Positions 18,882 through 27,626 of a stretch of 64,000 nucleotides of DNA are shown one piece after another. The position numbers were made by a program, and so were the translations under genes. The notes below the pieces were generated by a model, which saw only the letters and a list, made by a program, of their open reading frames with translations, was not told the origin of the DNA and did not search any database. The stretch is from CAYPTB01 sp964413535 (GTDB taxonomy: Bacteria; Planctomycetota; UBA1135; GCA-002686595). The stretch is from positions 328,727 through 392,726 of the forward strand of contig CAYPTB010000040.1 in assembly GCA_964413535.1 (NCBI GenBank). The letters run 5' to 3'. Position 1 is the stretch's first letter; every line of letters begins with the position of its first letter.

Positions 18882-19574
18882 TCAGGCTCCCGAAGCGTGC
18901 GCCTCGTCGCCGAAGCGACCGGCGAAGACGCAATTCGCACCGCGCAGGGTGAAGGTCCGCTCGAGCACGACTTCGGTGCAGGAAAAGAGCGCAGCCTGCC
19001 CCACGATCGGATGGCTGACGGCGCGGTCGAATGGCCGGTACCACACTTCCTGCGGCATGCGGCAGCACTCGCGATCGGGGAGCAAGCTTCCTTCGATGGA
19101 GACGAACTCGCCGGCGCGCACGCGGTAGGCGTCGTCGGCCAGGACCAAGGAGACGTCGACGGCGCGCACCGCGCGAAGCGTGCCGAGCGCGGGCGCGTGC
19201 TCCGCTTCGAGCCACGCGAGCACGGCCTCGCGGCGCGCGGGGTCGAGATCTTGGGCCAAGTAGACGACCGAGCTCCGCGCGGCCTCCGGGACGTCGAGGT
19301 TCTCCTCGGCGGCGACGGCGGCGATCACCGTGACGCCCGCGAGCGAGACGCCGTCGACACTCCCTTGCTCGAGCTGCCAGGCGAGCACGGCCTCGCGCCC
19401 GGCGGTCGTGAACTCCGCGCCGAAGTGACAGGCGCCGGCGAAGACGCTCGCCGTGCGCGCCTCGACGTAGGTTCCAGAAAGGTCGCGGACGAGCGGCGCG
19501 TCGGCGGCGTTCGCCGAAGCGAGAGACGGCGATGCGCACAGAGCCAGGGCGGCGACGGTGAAGAGCGTTCTCAT
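18882..19574 (-). CDS. DUF1326-like secreted protein, last gene of the molybdenum hydroxylase operon
   Basis: A 230-aa protein with a signal peptide (MRTLFTVAALALCASPSLAS). The mature part begins DLSGTYVEARTASVFAGACHFGAEF and includes AVLAWQLEQGSVDGVSLAG, which match the DUF1326 pattern. A Cys pair occurs at DRECCRMP and single Cys residues in GACHFG, SCTEVV and ANCVFAG, so disulfides or metal binding are possible. The ATG has CGGAG upstream and follows the 75-aa gene by 2 nt, so it is surely in the same operon. A periplasmic location agrees with the Tat-exported enzyme encoded upstream. No catalytic role is known to me. Confidence 0.78.
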   Translation of the reverse strand: MRTLFTVAALALCASPSLASANAADAPLVRDLSGTYVEARTASVFAGACHFGAEFTTAGREAVLAWQLEQGSVDGVSLAGVTVIAAVAAEENLDVPEAARSSVVYLAQDLDPARREAVLAWLEAEHAPALGTLRAVRAVDVSLVLADDAYRVRAGEFVSIEGSLLPDRECCRMPQEVWYRPFDRAVSHPIVGQAALFSCTEVVLERTFTLRGANCVFAGRFGDEAHASGA

Positions 19575-19576
19575 GG

Positions 19577-19804
19577 CTAACTCCGGGAAAGACCCCAGGG
19601 CACGAAGCACTCGCGTCCCTGGCGGCATTCTGCGGGCGCGACGACGTCCCGGTCGGGACCGACGGCCATCTTGGTCGCGCCGCACCAACAGTGGTTGCTC
19701 CCGTCCAGGATATCCCCCGCCGTCTGCGGCGGGGCCTGCAGGAAGGTGGCCTTCTTGCTCATGAGCTTCGCGCAGAAGGGAGACAAGGGGAGGCGTCGTT
19801 CCAT
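19577..19804 (-). CDS. 75-aa cysteine-containing protein in the molybdenum hydroxylase operon
   Basis: No family is recognised with certainty. Five cysteines occur at C11, C39, C41, C60 and C66. The segment HCWCGATKMAVGPDRDVV followed by CRQGREC resembles a small metal-binding knuckle (CxC...Cx5C). It lacks a signal peptide, although its operon partners on both sides are exported or Tat-linked. It starts 9 nt after the FAD subunit stop and ends 2 nt before the DUF1326 start. This tight packing and the ordered cysteines argue that it is real. It could aid cofactor delivery or assembly of the enzyme, but that is a guess. Confidence 0.6.
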   Translation of the reverse strand: MERRLPLSPFCAKLMSKKATFLQAPPQTAGDILDGSNHCWCGATKMAVGPDRDVVAPAECRQGRECFVPWGLSRS

Positions 19805-19813
19805 GGTTTGGCC

Positions 19814-20824
19814 TCAGGCGAGCTCCTCGAGCGCCTTCGCGATCAAGGCCTTCGTGAGTGGGATCTTGTAGGCGTTGTGCCCGAGCGGTTCGGCGCCGCG
19901 CAGCGCGTCCTCCCCCGCTTCGCGGCCGAGCGCCTCGTCGAGCACGCGCCCGACGAGCAGCTTCTCGGTCGAGCGACAGCGCCAGGGGACCGGCGCGACG
20001 CCGCCCAGGCACAACCGCGCCTCGGCGATCCGGTCGCCGTCCAGACGCAGGCCCAGAGCGACGGCGGAGAGGGCGAAATCGAAGGACTCGCGCTCCTTGA
20101 ACTTGACGTAGGTGCTCCTCCAGCCCTGCGCCGTGCTGCGCGTCGTCGGGATCGAGATCGCGCGGATGATCTCGTTCGGCGCGAGCACGTTCTCGCGCGT
20201 CGGATCGCTCTCGGCGGGCAAGGTGAAGAAGTCGCCGATCGGGATCGCGCGCGTGTTCGTGGAGACCACCGCGTCGAGCGCGACGAGCGCCGTCGCCAGG
20301 TCCGACGGGTGAACGATGTACGACGGCCCGCCGCCGAGGATCGCGTTGTACTTGTTGAGCCCCGAGTAGGCGAAGCACTCGTCGCCGCCCTTCTTCAGGC
20401 AGACCGTGTGTTCGTTGCGGTAGTACCAGCAGCGCGGGCGCTGGCACAGGTTGCCCGCGACCGTCGCGAGCGTGCGGATCTGCGGGCTCGCGATGCTCGC
20501 GGCGGCTTGGCTCAGCACGGGGAAGTGCTCGCGCACCCCGGCGTCGCGCTCGAGGTCCGCGACCGTGCGCAGGGCGCCGACCGTGAGCTCGGCTCCGGAA
20601 TCGCCCGCGCTCTCGCCGAGGGAGCGCATCACGGCCTCGTCGAGGCGCTTGATGTTCACCACCGTGTCCGGCTCGGCCAGGTGATCCTTCAGCTCGGTCA
20701 ACAGGTCCTGCCCGCCCGCCAGGATGCGCACCTTCTCGGCGTTCGCGGGCTCCGTGGGCGTCTTCGGCAGGGCGGCGACGGCTTGCTCCAGCGTGGCGGG
20801 CAGCAGCATCTCGAAGTCCTTCAT
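19814..20824 (-). CDS. xanthine dehydrogenase family FAD-binding subunit
   Basis: The 336-aa medium subunit of a molybdenum hydroxylase, carrying FAD between the 2Fe-2S clusters and the final acceptor. The FAD-PP-binding loop appears as ILAGGQDLLTELK near residues 34-46, and the second FAD motif as TLATVAGNLCQRPRCWYYRN. The Cys pair in CQRPRC and the nearby Cys residues are typical of the subgroup that binds an extra [4Fe-4S] cluster, as in 4-hydroxybenzoyl-CoA reductase. LGGGPSYIVHPSDLATALVALDA is a conserved stretch. The ATG has GGAGG 5 nt upstream and follows the Mo subunit stop by 12 nt. The substrate cannot be read from sequence. Confidence 0.9.
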   Translation of the reverse strand: MKDFEMLLPATLEQAVAALPKTPTEPANAEKVRILAGGQDLLTELKDHLAEPDTVVNIKRLDEAVMRSLGESAGDSGAELTVGALRTVADLERDAGVREHFPVLSQAAASIASPQIRTLATVAGNLCQRPRCWYYRNEHTVCLKKGGDECFAYSGLNKYNAILGGGPSYIVHPSDLATALVALDAVVSTNTRAIPIGDFFTLPAESDPTRENVLAPNEIIRAISIPTTRSTAQGWRSTYVKFKERESFDFALSAVALGLRLDGDRIAEARLCLGGVAPVPWRCRSTEKLLVGRVLDEALGREAGEDALRGAEPLGHNAYKIPLTKALIAKALEELA

Positions 20825-20836
20825 CGTGCCCTCCGG

Positions 20837-22987
20837 CTACGCCTTCTCCTGCAAACCCATGAGCACCTTGTCGGGGGTGAGCGGCAGACTGCGGATGCGC
20901 ACGCCGCACGCGTTCGCGATGGCATTCGCGATCGCGCTCTGCCCGGGGATGATCGTGGCCTCCGCCATGCCGATCGGCTGCGGCCGTTCGTCCTCGTCGT
21001 CGATGATGGCGACCATCTCCGGCATCTCGAACGTCCCGGGCAGCTTGTAGTCGTCGAAGTGCGCGTTGAGCATCACGCCGAGGTCCGGATCGAGCACGCG
21101 TTCCTCGAACAGCGCGTAGCCGAGCGCCTCGACCATGCCGCCGTTGATCTGGCTCCGGAGCGCCAACCGGTTGAGCGGCAGACCGCAGTCCTGCACGCAC
21201 ACCATCTTCACGACGCGGAACGCGCCGGTGGCCGTGTCGACCTCGACCCGCGCGGCCTGCGCGCCGTGGATGCCGCGCGCCTGGAGGTGCTCCTGCCATT
21301 CCCCGGTCGCGAGCAGCGAGTCGCCGCCGAGGACGGAGCACGCCTCCTTCCACGCGAGCTCCTTCGACGCGTCGGCCTTCGAGCGCACGCTCCCACCGGC
21401 GAAGACGACGTCCTCGGCCTTGCACTCGAGCCACGGAGCCAGCCGCTCGGCGAAGGCCTCGCGCGCCTTGTGCGCCGCGTGCTTCACCGCCGGCGCCACG
21501 CTGCCCGTGGTCGTGCTCCCGCCCGAACCGGTCGCGGGGCCGTACTCACTGTGCCCGACGCGCCCGAGGACCTGCTCGACGCGCAGCCCGAATTCCTCGG
21601 CCACGATCGTCCCGACGTAGGTGCGCACGCCCGTCCCGAGATCCTGGGAGCCGCAGCTCGACGTCACTGAGCCGTCCGGATCGATGCGCACCGTCACGGT
21701 ACAGCCCTGTCTGCCTCCGCCGCTCCAGGTCGAGACGCCGAAACCGATTCCCGTGTTCACGCCGCCCGCGGGCACTCCGGGGACCTCGCGGTGCGGATGC
21801 TCGAACCAGCCGATCTCCTGCGCGACGCGCCGGAGTTGGCGGTGGTACACGGGATCGCTCAGGTTGCGCACGCGGAAGTCGAGCGGATCCATCGCGATCG
21901 CATAGGCGAGCTCGTCGACCATCGACTCGATCGCGAACGAGGCCTGCGGGTGACCCGGCGCGCGCATCGCTCGGCTCGAGTCCATGTTCGTGAGCACCGA
22001 TCCGCGCCGCATGTGCGCCGGCTCGATCGAGTAGATGTACGGCTGGCCCGGATTCGACCCCATGCCGATGCCGCCGTGCCGCCAGACCTCCGCGCCCAGC
22101 GCGACGATCTTCCCGTCGAGCGTCGCGCCGCCGCGCAGGATCTGCCTCGCTCCCGAGCGGTTCCCGGCCATCAGGAACTCGTCCCCGCGCGTGAGCATCA
22201 AGTGCACGGGCCTCCGCAGCTCACGGGCCAAGAGGCAGGCCGCCTGTCCCTCCGGACCGATGTTGAACTTGCTCCCGAAGCCTCCCCCCATGTAATCGAC
22301 GAACGACTCGACCTTGTCCTGGGAGAGGCCGAGCTCCTCGGCGACCTCGCTGCGCACGCCGTTGGTGTCCTGCGTCGACGCCCAGACGCGCGCGCGCTCT
22401 CCGTCGAAGTCGACCACCATGCCGTGCGTCTCGAGGCAAGCGTGGTGCTGCACGGGAACCGTGTAGGTCGCCTCGACGACCGCATCGGCCTTCCCGAGCG
22501 CGGCCTCCACCGCGCTCGCGCTACCCTGCTCCCTCTCGTCGGGAACGACGTTCTCGAAGCGCCCCGAGACGCGCGGCGCGCCCGCGGCCCGCGACTGCTC
22601 GGGCGTGATCGTCCACGGCCGCTCCGCGAAGCGCACTTCGATGGCGCGCAATCCGTCCTCGGCCGCCTCCGGAGTCACGGCGGCGATCGCGGCGATCGGC
22701 TGCCCGAGGAAGATCGTGCGCTCCGAGTTCGGGAGCCGCTTCGCGGCCACGACGCCGGGCAACGCCAGCGCGGCCGCGAAGTCGAGCGACTCCACGTCCG
22801 CGGACGGCAACGGGCACAGCAAGAGCCGCGCGTAGACCATGCGCGGCAAGCGCATGTCGTGGGCGTACTGGGCCCGCCCGCTCACCTTCGCGGGACCATC
22901 GACGCGCATCACGTCGGTGTTGAGCAGCGTGAGCTCCGCCCGGGGCTTCCACTGCGGCTTCGCGACCCGTCGCCGACGCCCGCTCAT
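20837..22987 (-). CDS. molybdopterin-binding subunit of a xanthine dehydrogenase family enzyme
   Basis: The 716-aa catalytic large subunit. It starts with the aldehyde oxidase a/b hammerhead region (VDGPAKVSGRAQYAHDMRL) and continues into the molybdopterin-binding domain with FVDYMGGGFGSKFN and RAMRAPGHPQASFAIESMVDE. The C-terminal PIGMAEATIIPGQSAIANAI retains the catalytic glutamate region (GMAE in place of the more common GxGE). AAGEC-type quinone motifs are absent. Strong AAGGAGG ribosome site. Its ATG overlaps the small-subunit stop by 4 nt, indicating translational coupling. Together with its neighbours it should form a periplasmic hydroxylase or dehydrogenase; the substrate (aldehyde, purine, N-heterocycle) is not determined. 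Confidence 0.9.
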   Translation of the reverse strand: MSGRRRRVAKPQWKPRAELTLLNTDVMRVDGPAKVSGRAQYAHDMRLPRMVYARLLLCPLPSADVESLDFAAALALPGVVAAKRLPNSERTIFLGQPIAAIAAVTPEAAEDGLRAIEVRFAERPWTITPEQSRAAGAPRVSGRFENVVPDEREQGSASAVEAALGKADAVVEATYTVPVQHHACLETHGMVVDFDGERARVWASTQDTNGVRSEVAEELGLSQDKVESFVDYMGGGFGSKFNIGPEGQAACLLARELRRPVHLMLTRGDEFLMAGNRSGARQILRGGATLDGKIVALGAEVWRHGGIGMGSNPGQPYIYSIEPAHMRRGSVLTNMDSSRAMRAPGHPQASFAIESMVDELAYAIAMDPLDFRVRNLSDPVYHRQLRRVAQEIGWFEHPHREVPGVPAGGVNTGIGFGVSTWSGGGRQGCTVTVRIDPDGSVTSSCGSQDLGTGVRTYVGTIVAEEFGLRVEQVLGRVGHSEYGPATGSGGSTTTGSVAPAVKHAAHKAREAFAERLAPWLECKAEDVVFAGGSVRSKADASKELAWKEACSVLGGDSLLATGEWQEHLQARGIHGAQAARVEVDTATGAFRVVKMVCVQDCGLPLNRLALRSQINGGMVEALGYALFEERVLDPDLGVMLNAHFDDYKLPGTFEMPEMVAIIDDEDERPQPIGMAEATIIPGQSAIANAIANACGVRIRSLPLTPDKVLMGLQEKA

Positions 22988-23643
22988 CGCCCTTCCTCCT
23001 TCGGCGCGGAGCGCAGCCGCCCACCCGCGGTCAAGGCGGCGTCGAAGATGTGCGGATAGGTGCCGCAACGGCACAGGTTGCCCGCGCAGGCCGTCTTGAT
23101 CTCGGGCAGCGACGCACCGGGATCCTTCTCGAGACAGGCCGTGACGGACATCACGAAGCCCGGCGTGCAGAAGCCGCACATCAACGCGTCGTGCTCGACG
23201 AACGCTCGCTGCACCACGGACAGCTCGCCCTCCGGCGCGAGTCCCTCGACCGTGCGGATCGCCTTCTTCTGCGCGTCGACCGCGAGCATCAGGCACGCGC
23301 ACACGGGCTCCCCGTCGACGAGCACCGTGCACGCCCCGCAACTCCCGTGGTCGCACACGAGCTTCGTGCCCGTGAGCGGCGGCTCGCAGTGGTTGCGCAA
23401 CGCGTTCAAGAGCGTCGTGCGCGGCCGACACGTCACCTTCTGCGCCGAGCCGTTGATCGTGAGCTCGACCTCGACGTCGCCCGCGAGGCGCGGCGTGCGC
23501 GGCGCCGCGGGCTTGGCCGTCGTCCCCGCCGCCAGCGCATTCGCCCCGACGATGCCGCCGGCCGCCACTCCGCCCGCGCCCCTCAGGAACGAGCGGCGCG
23601 TGTAGCCCGCACGGGCTTGGTCCCCTTCGTGGGTCTCGGACAT
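22984..23643 (-). CDS. 2Fe-2S subunit of the molybdenum hydroxylase, with Tat signal
   Basis: The 219-aa small subunit. The N-terminus has a twin-arginine signal, TRRSFLRGAG at residues ~15-24, followed by a hydrophobic stretch, so the folded complex is probably exported with this subunit as carrier. The plant-type 2Fe-2S cluster is bound by CDHGSCGAC...C (about residues 97-117), and the second cluster by CGFC...CRC (CGFCTPGF and NLCRCGTY). AAGGAGG lies 6 nt before the ATG. It is the first gene of the five-gene leftward operon. The position of the Tat signal on this subunit is a common arrangement among periplasmic family members. Confidence 0.9.
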   Translation of the reverse strand: MSETHEGDQARAGYTRRSFLRGAGGVAAGGIVGANALAAGTTAKPAAPRTPRLAGDVEVELTINGSAQKVTCRPRTTLLNALRNHCEPPLTGTKLVCDHGSCGACTVLVDGEPVCACLMLAVDAQKKAIRTVEGLAPEGELSVVQRAFVEHDALMCGFCTPGFVMSVTACLEKDPGASLPEIKTACAGNLCRCGTYPHIFDAALTAGGRLRSAPKEEGR

Positions 23644-23977
23644 GGTTCCTCCTTGGGAAGACGCGCTCGGGGAACGCTCTGCGTTTCGCGATCGGGCACG
23701 GCGCCGCAGCGCGATCGCGATTCTACGAGCGCCGCGCGCGGTGCCGCAAGGCGCGCACGTCCTCCGCTCGAGTCCTTACGGACGTTCGACGATGCGTACG
23801 CCGCGCTCGCGCTCGATCCGCTCAGGGCGGGTGCAAACGACAGGGGGCGAATGCTTCACCTTGCCGACCGCGAAGCGGCGACGACGAAGTCGCCGACTCG
23901 CGATCCGACCGCTGTCGGATCCCGAGCCGCGCCCAGAGGATCGGCAGCTCCGACCTCGGGAGCTCCCAGCGCGCGCG
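23644..23977. other. 334-nt intergenic region between DUF4870 gene and the molybdenum hydroxylase operon
   Basis: No frame is convincingly coding. The right part holds two tandem hairpins (listed separately), suitable for ending the DUF4870 transcript. The remainder should contain the operon promoter on the minus strand, but I could not identify a firm -35/-10 pair. Confidence 0.45.
23876..23921 (-). terminator. two tandem perfect hairpins downstream of the DUF4870 gene
   Basis: The first hairpin is CGGCGAC/GTCGCCG with a 6-nt loop (23876-23895). The second is GATCCGAC/GTCGGATC with a 4-nt loop (23902-23921). They lie about 56-102 nt past the DUF4870 stop. No U-tract follows, so they may be a factor-dependent terminator, an mRNA end stabiliser or an operator. 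Confidence 0.35.
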
Positions 23978-24364
23978 TCAGATGAGGCGCAGCGTGTACG
24001 GGTAGCGATAGCGCTCGCCGTCGTAGACCTTGATGCCCGCGACGATCGCGAAGACGAGGCTGGCCAGTCCGATGAGCGGCAAGAGGATGAAGCCGACGAA
24101 ACAGAACAAGGAGACCCATGCCACGATCGCCGCCAGCCCGACGGTGATCTGGAAGTTGATCGCTTCTTTGGCCTGCTCCCCGATGAACTCGCTCTCGTCC
24201 TTCTTCACCATGTAGATCACGATCGGGACGACCATCGGGAACACTACGCCGGACGCGACGCCCGAGATGTGCGCCACCATCGCCCAGGTGCGCTCTTCCT
24301 GCGTGGGACGACCGGCTGCTCCAGCCGGCGGTGAGTCTTGGGGCGCGGTGTCGTTCTCGGCCAT
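23978..24364 (-). CDS. DUF4870 (Tic20-like) small membrane protein
   Basis: A 128-residue membrane protein. A Pro/Gly/Ala-rich cytoplasmic tail (about 20 residues) is followed by EERTWAMVAHISGV, which opens the DUF4870 domain. Three to four hydrophobic helices span residues ~28-115, with the conserved FIGEQAKEAINFQIT between helices. The C-terminus YDGERYRYPYTLRLI is also typical. Strong AAGGAGG ribosome site. The function of the family is unknown. It is divergent from the glycosyltransferase and is followed by tandem hairpins. Confidence 0.88.
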   Translation of the reverse strand: MAENDTAPQDSPPAGAAGRPTQEERTWAMVAHISGVASGVVFPMVVPIVIYMVKKDESEFIGEQAKEAINFQITVGLAAIVAWVSLFCFVGFILLPLIGLASLVFAIVAGIKVYDGERYRYPYTLRLI

Positions 24365-24593
24365 GGGATCCTCCTTCGGTGTTCGGGCTCCGCCGCATTC
24401 TCGCCGACGCGAGGGGTCGACGGAAACGGGTTACCCGGCCAACTCCGCGGCAAGAGTTCTTCCGAGGAGGGAAGCGGACCGCTTAAGGGCAGGACGACGC
24501 GCCACGGATCGGCTGCGAACGAGGACTTTAGCCGCGATCACGCTGGACCTCCGGCGTGAGGAGCCCGAACGCGTCCGGTAGGCTGCCCGCCCC

Positions 24594-25799
24594 GTGCGGA
24601 TCCTCTTCCTCTCCCAGCGCGTGCCGTATCCGCCGAACCGCGGCGACAAGATCACGACCTGGCGGCTCCTGGAGCGCATGCGGCGCGAGCACGAGGTGCA
24701 CTGCCTGGCCTTCGCGCACGGCGAAGCCGATCGCGCGGGCGCGCGGGAGCTCGCGGACATGGGCGTCTCCGTCGAGTGCTTCGACCACCGCCCAACCTGG
24801 GCGAGGTTGCGCGCGCTCCCCTTGCTCGCCACGTCGAAGCCGCTGACGCTCGGGGTCTTCGGCTCGGGCGAGCTGCAGCGCGCCGTCGATCGGCGGGTCG
24901 GCGAGACCGACCTCGCCTACGCCTACTCCTCCTCCATGGGGGCCTTCCTGCTCCCCCACCGCGGCCTGCGGCGCGTCATGCACTTCGCGGAGCTCGACTC
25001 CGACAAGTGGCGCCAGTACGCCGAGCGCACGGGACCACCGATGCGCTGGATCTACGCGCGCGAACACAGGACGCTGCTCGCGTTCGAGCGCCGCCTCGCG
25101 CACGAGGTCGAGCAGAACGTGTTCTGCACGCCGCTCGAGCAGTCGATCTTCGACTCCGCGATCCCCGGCGCGCCGTCGGTAGTGCTGCGCAACGGCGTCG
25201 ACCTCGCGGCCTTCGCGCCCGATCCGAGCTCTGCCGAGCCCGGCCACGTCGTCTTCACGGGCGTGATGGATTACTTCCCGAACGTCGACGGCTGCCGCTG
25301 GTTCGCGGACGCGATCCTGCCGCTCGTGCGCGCGCGCGTCCCCGACGTGCGCTTCAGCATCGTGGGTGCGCACCCGACCCCGGAGGTTCGCGCGCTCGCG
25401 CAGCGCCCCGGCATCACCGTCACGGGCTTCGTCGACGACACGCGCGATTGGCTGCGCCGAGCGTCCGTCGCCGTCGCGCCGCTGCGCATCGCACGCGGCA
25501 TCCAGAACAAGGTGCTCGAGGCGCTCGCCATGGGCCTCCCCACCGTGGGCACGACGCCCGCGACGCAAGGCACGGAAGGAACGGCCGGACGCGACTTCGA
25601 GGTCGCGGACGACGCCGAAAGCTTCGCGCGCGCCGTGGCGGACCTGCTCATCGATCGCGAGCGAGCGCATGCGCTCGGCGCGGCGGGGCGCAAGTACGTC
25701 GAGGAGAACTACGACTGGGAAGTCTGCCTGCGCGTGCTGGACGATATCCTCGCGGGCGTTCGACCGAAGCCTTCTACCAGCACCGCACCACGACGATGA
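24594..25799 (+). CDS. glycosyltransferase, TIGR03087-like (PEP-CTERM/exosortase-associated type)
   Basis: A 401-aa GT-B-fold glycosyltransferase (GT4-like) probably acting in exopolysaccharide assembly at the cytoplasmic membrane. It begins RILFLSQRVPYPPNRGDKIT, the hallmark start of TIGR03087 proteins. Other segments are YAYSSSMGAFLLP, HFAELDSDKW, FTGVMDYFPNVDG and the donor-binding region PLRIARGIQNKVLEALAMGLP with the conserved Glu. The start codon is GTG. Its stop overlaps the next gene's ATG by 4 nt. Other GT4 enzymes are similar, but the N-terminal and central motifs favour this subgroup. The rest of an exosortase locus is not present here. Confidence 0.85.
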   Translation: MRILFLSQRVPYPPNRGDKITTWRLLERMRREHEVHCLAFAHGEADRAGARELADMGVSVECFDHRPTWARLRALPLLATSKPLTLGVFGSGELQRAVDRRVGETDLAYAYSSSMGAFLLPHRGLRRVMHFAELDSDKWRQYAERTGPPMRWIYAREHRTLLAFERRLAHEVEQNVFCTPLEQSIFDSAIPGAPSVVLRNGVDLAAFAPDPSSAEPGHVVFTGVMDYFPNVDGCRWFADAILPLVRARVPDVRFSIVGAHPTPEVRALAQRPGITVTGFVDDTRDWLRRASVAVAPLRIARGIQNKVLEALAMGLPTVGTTPATQGTEGTAGRDFEVADDAESFARAVADLLIDRERAHALGAAGRKYVEENYDWEVCLRVLDDILAGVRPKPSTSTAPRR

Positions 25800-26485
25800 G
25801 CCACGAGAAGCTTGCGAGCACTTTCGACGCCTGGGCGCAGAGCGGCCGCGCGGACGCTTTGGAGTCCTCGCACAAGCCCGCCGTCGAGGCGGTGCTCCCG
25901 CAGCTCGAGATCAAGGCCGGCGAGAAGATCCTCGACCTCGGCTGCGGCAACGGCTGGGCGACGCGTCTGCTCGCGCGCGCGGCGCCGGGCGTGCAGGCGA
26001 TCGGCATCGACGTCGCTCCCGCGATGATCGCGCGCGCCGAGGAGCTCCACAGCTACACCATCCGCGCCCGCTACGAGGTCGGCCGCTTCGAATCCCTCGA
26101 GTTCCCCGACGCCGACTTCGACCGCGTCTTCGGCATGGAGTCGCTCTACTACGCGATCGACCTCGACCAGACGCTCTCCGAAGTCCGCCGCGTGCTCAAG
26201 CCCACCGGCGCCGCCGACTTCATCGTCGACTTCTACGCCGAGCGCCCCGCAACGCGCGTCTGGGCCGACAAGATGAAGCTCCCGATGCTCTTCCTCTCCG
26301 AAGCCGAGTGGCGCCGCGCCTTCGCCCGCAACGGCTTCACGACCTTCGAAACGAAGCGCGTCGTCGATCCCAAGGGTCCGGGCGACAAGGCGAGCTTCCA
26401 GCCTTCCGAGCACGCGCCCGATTGGGCGACCCACGTCGCGATGCACGCGGCGGGAAGCCTGTGGATGCACGCCGTGAGGGACTGA
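25796..26485 (+). CDS. class I SAM-dependent methyltransferase
   Basis: A 229-aa methyltransferase. Motif I ILDLGCGNGWATRLL lies near residues 44-58, the acidic residue after strand 2 in IGIDVAPAMI, and the motif IV region is DFDRVFGMESLYYAID. It belongs to the methyltransferase-11/UbiE-like group. The substrate is not evident. It is translationally coupled to the glycosyltransferase (ATGA overlap), so a role in decorating the same polysaccharide is plausible. The C-terminus WATHVAMHAAGSLWMHAVRD is unremarkable. Confidence 0.85.
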   Translation: MSHEKLASTFDAWAQSGRADALESSHKPAVEAVLPQLEIKAGEKILDLGCGNGWATRLLARAAPGVQAIGIDVAPAMIARAEELHSYTIRARYEVGRFESLEFPDADFDRVFGMESLYYAIDLDQTLSEVRRVLKPTGAADFIVDFYAERPATRVWADKMKLPMLFLSEAEWRRAFARNGFTTFETKRVVDPKGPGDKASFQPSEHAPDWATHVAMHAAGSLWMHAVRD

Positions 26486-26603
26486 ACCGACGCGGACGTG
26501 ATCCGCTTCCGACTTCCCCGCGCTCGGCTGCCTCGAAGTCCCCCGGCGCGCTAGGATCGGAGTCCGTCTTGGACGCCCATCGGAGTTGGAGGAGAGAGTT
26601 CCC

Positions 26604-27121
26604 ATGCGCCGGATCCTGATCTCGTGTGTCGGCCTGTTCGCCGTGGCCGCCGCCGCGCGTTCGTCGACCCTCGCGGAGCCGACCAAGCCGGACAAGTTGC
26701 AGGCGGCCGTCGAGCACCTGCTGACGCGCTGCTCACCGACGAGAAGGATCTGCGCGTCGGAATGGACGCCAAGGATGCCGTCAAGGCCTTCGAGGAGGGC
26801 GCTGACCTCTTTGGGGCGTTCTACCTGCCGCTCGAAGGGTCGAAGCTCGCCCCGAAGGGCAACTGGTCCGGGGTGATCACGACCATCCTGTATCCGGAGA
26901 AACACAAAACGCTCGAGGTACTCGAAGTCGCACTCCTGTGCGAGAAGTACGACAAGGGCAAGATGGGTCAGTTCCTGGCGGAAGCCGGCCGCAACCAGGA
27001 GATCGAGATCGAGCAGGACCCAGACGACAGCAGCCTGTACTTCTCCGACGATAGCGAACGAAAGCTCCTGATCGCACTGGGCGACCGGGTGATCGCGATC
27101 TCCGTCGACATCAGCGAATAG
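26604..27121 (+). pseudogene. secreted protein of unknown function interrupted by a frameshift
   Basis: A GGAGGAGAG ribosome site precedes the ATG, and residues 1-~22 (MRRILISCVGLFAVAAAA) form a signal peptide. This frame reads to VEHLL and then loses sense. The -1 frame picks up at LLTDEKDLRVGMDAKDA and runs to a proper stop at 27121. One missing G between 26723 and 26724 would restore an unbroken 172-aa protein (VEHLLDALLTDEKD across the join). No slippery heptamer is visible, so programmed frameshifting is unlikely. It is either a recent single-base deletion or a sequencing error. No family is recognised; the mature part is acidic and soluble. Confidence 0.65.
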
Positions 27122-27138
27122 GCGGAGCGACGCTTTGA

Positions 27139-27567
27139 TCACGCGCGAAGCCAGCGCTCGCGCCAGTGGCGGAACACGAACACGCTCCAGCGTTGGTACC
27201 AGCTCGTGGTGGGGACGGGTAGATCGCGGAGGGAGTCGGCGAAGATGGCCCGCCAGTCGGGAGTAACGAGCCACTGCGCGTAGGGGAAGAGGAGCGCGCT
27301 CTTCGGGCGGCGGCGGATCCCGTCCGGGAGCTCTGGCACGGCGTCGAGCAGGGAGCGTTTTGCCCGGGGGAGGCGCTGGGCGGCGGGAATCGAGGACACG
27401 GCGTCGAACAGCGCGCCGTTCACGAACGGCACGCGCAGCTCCAAGCCGTGGGCGAGGCTCATCCCGTCGCTGTCGCGCAGGAGCTGGTTGCGCAGGAAGT
27501 GGAATGCCGCGGACACCTGGGGCGCGAAGCGGGCCAGGATCAGGTGGATCGCCGTGGCGACGGGCAC
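27139..27567 (-). pseudogene. C-terminal fragment of a glutamine-hydrolysing asparagine synthetase
   Basis: About 142 residues matching only the end of the AsnB synthetase domain. The diagnostic RNQLLRDSDGMSLAHGLELR followed by VPFVNGAL corresponds to the conserved LLRDTDxMSMAHSLEVRVPFLD region. The whole glutaminase domain and the ATP-binding PP-loop half are missing. Open frame continues a few codons further upstream (AAQGAGFAGEL...) before homology fades near 27600, where the nucleotidyltransferase cassette begins on the other strand. Such AsnB-like amidotransferases often sit beside exopolysaccharide glycosyltransferases, so this is probably the relic of a larger locus. Confidence 0.75.
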
Positions 27568-27626
27568 GAGCTCGCCGGCGAATCCTGCCCCTTGCGCCGC
27601 GAAGCTCGTGCTCGGACGATGGACGC

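Noticed and set aside
26704..26760. Programmed -1 frameshift in the secreted protein gene
   Set aside because: No slippery heptamer or downstream pseudoknot-like repeat is visible; a single-base deletion explains it better.
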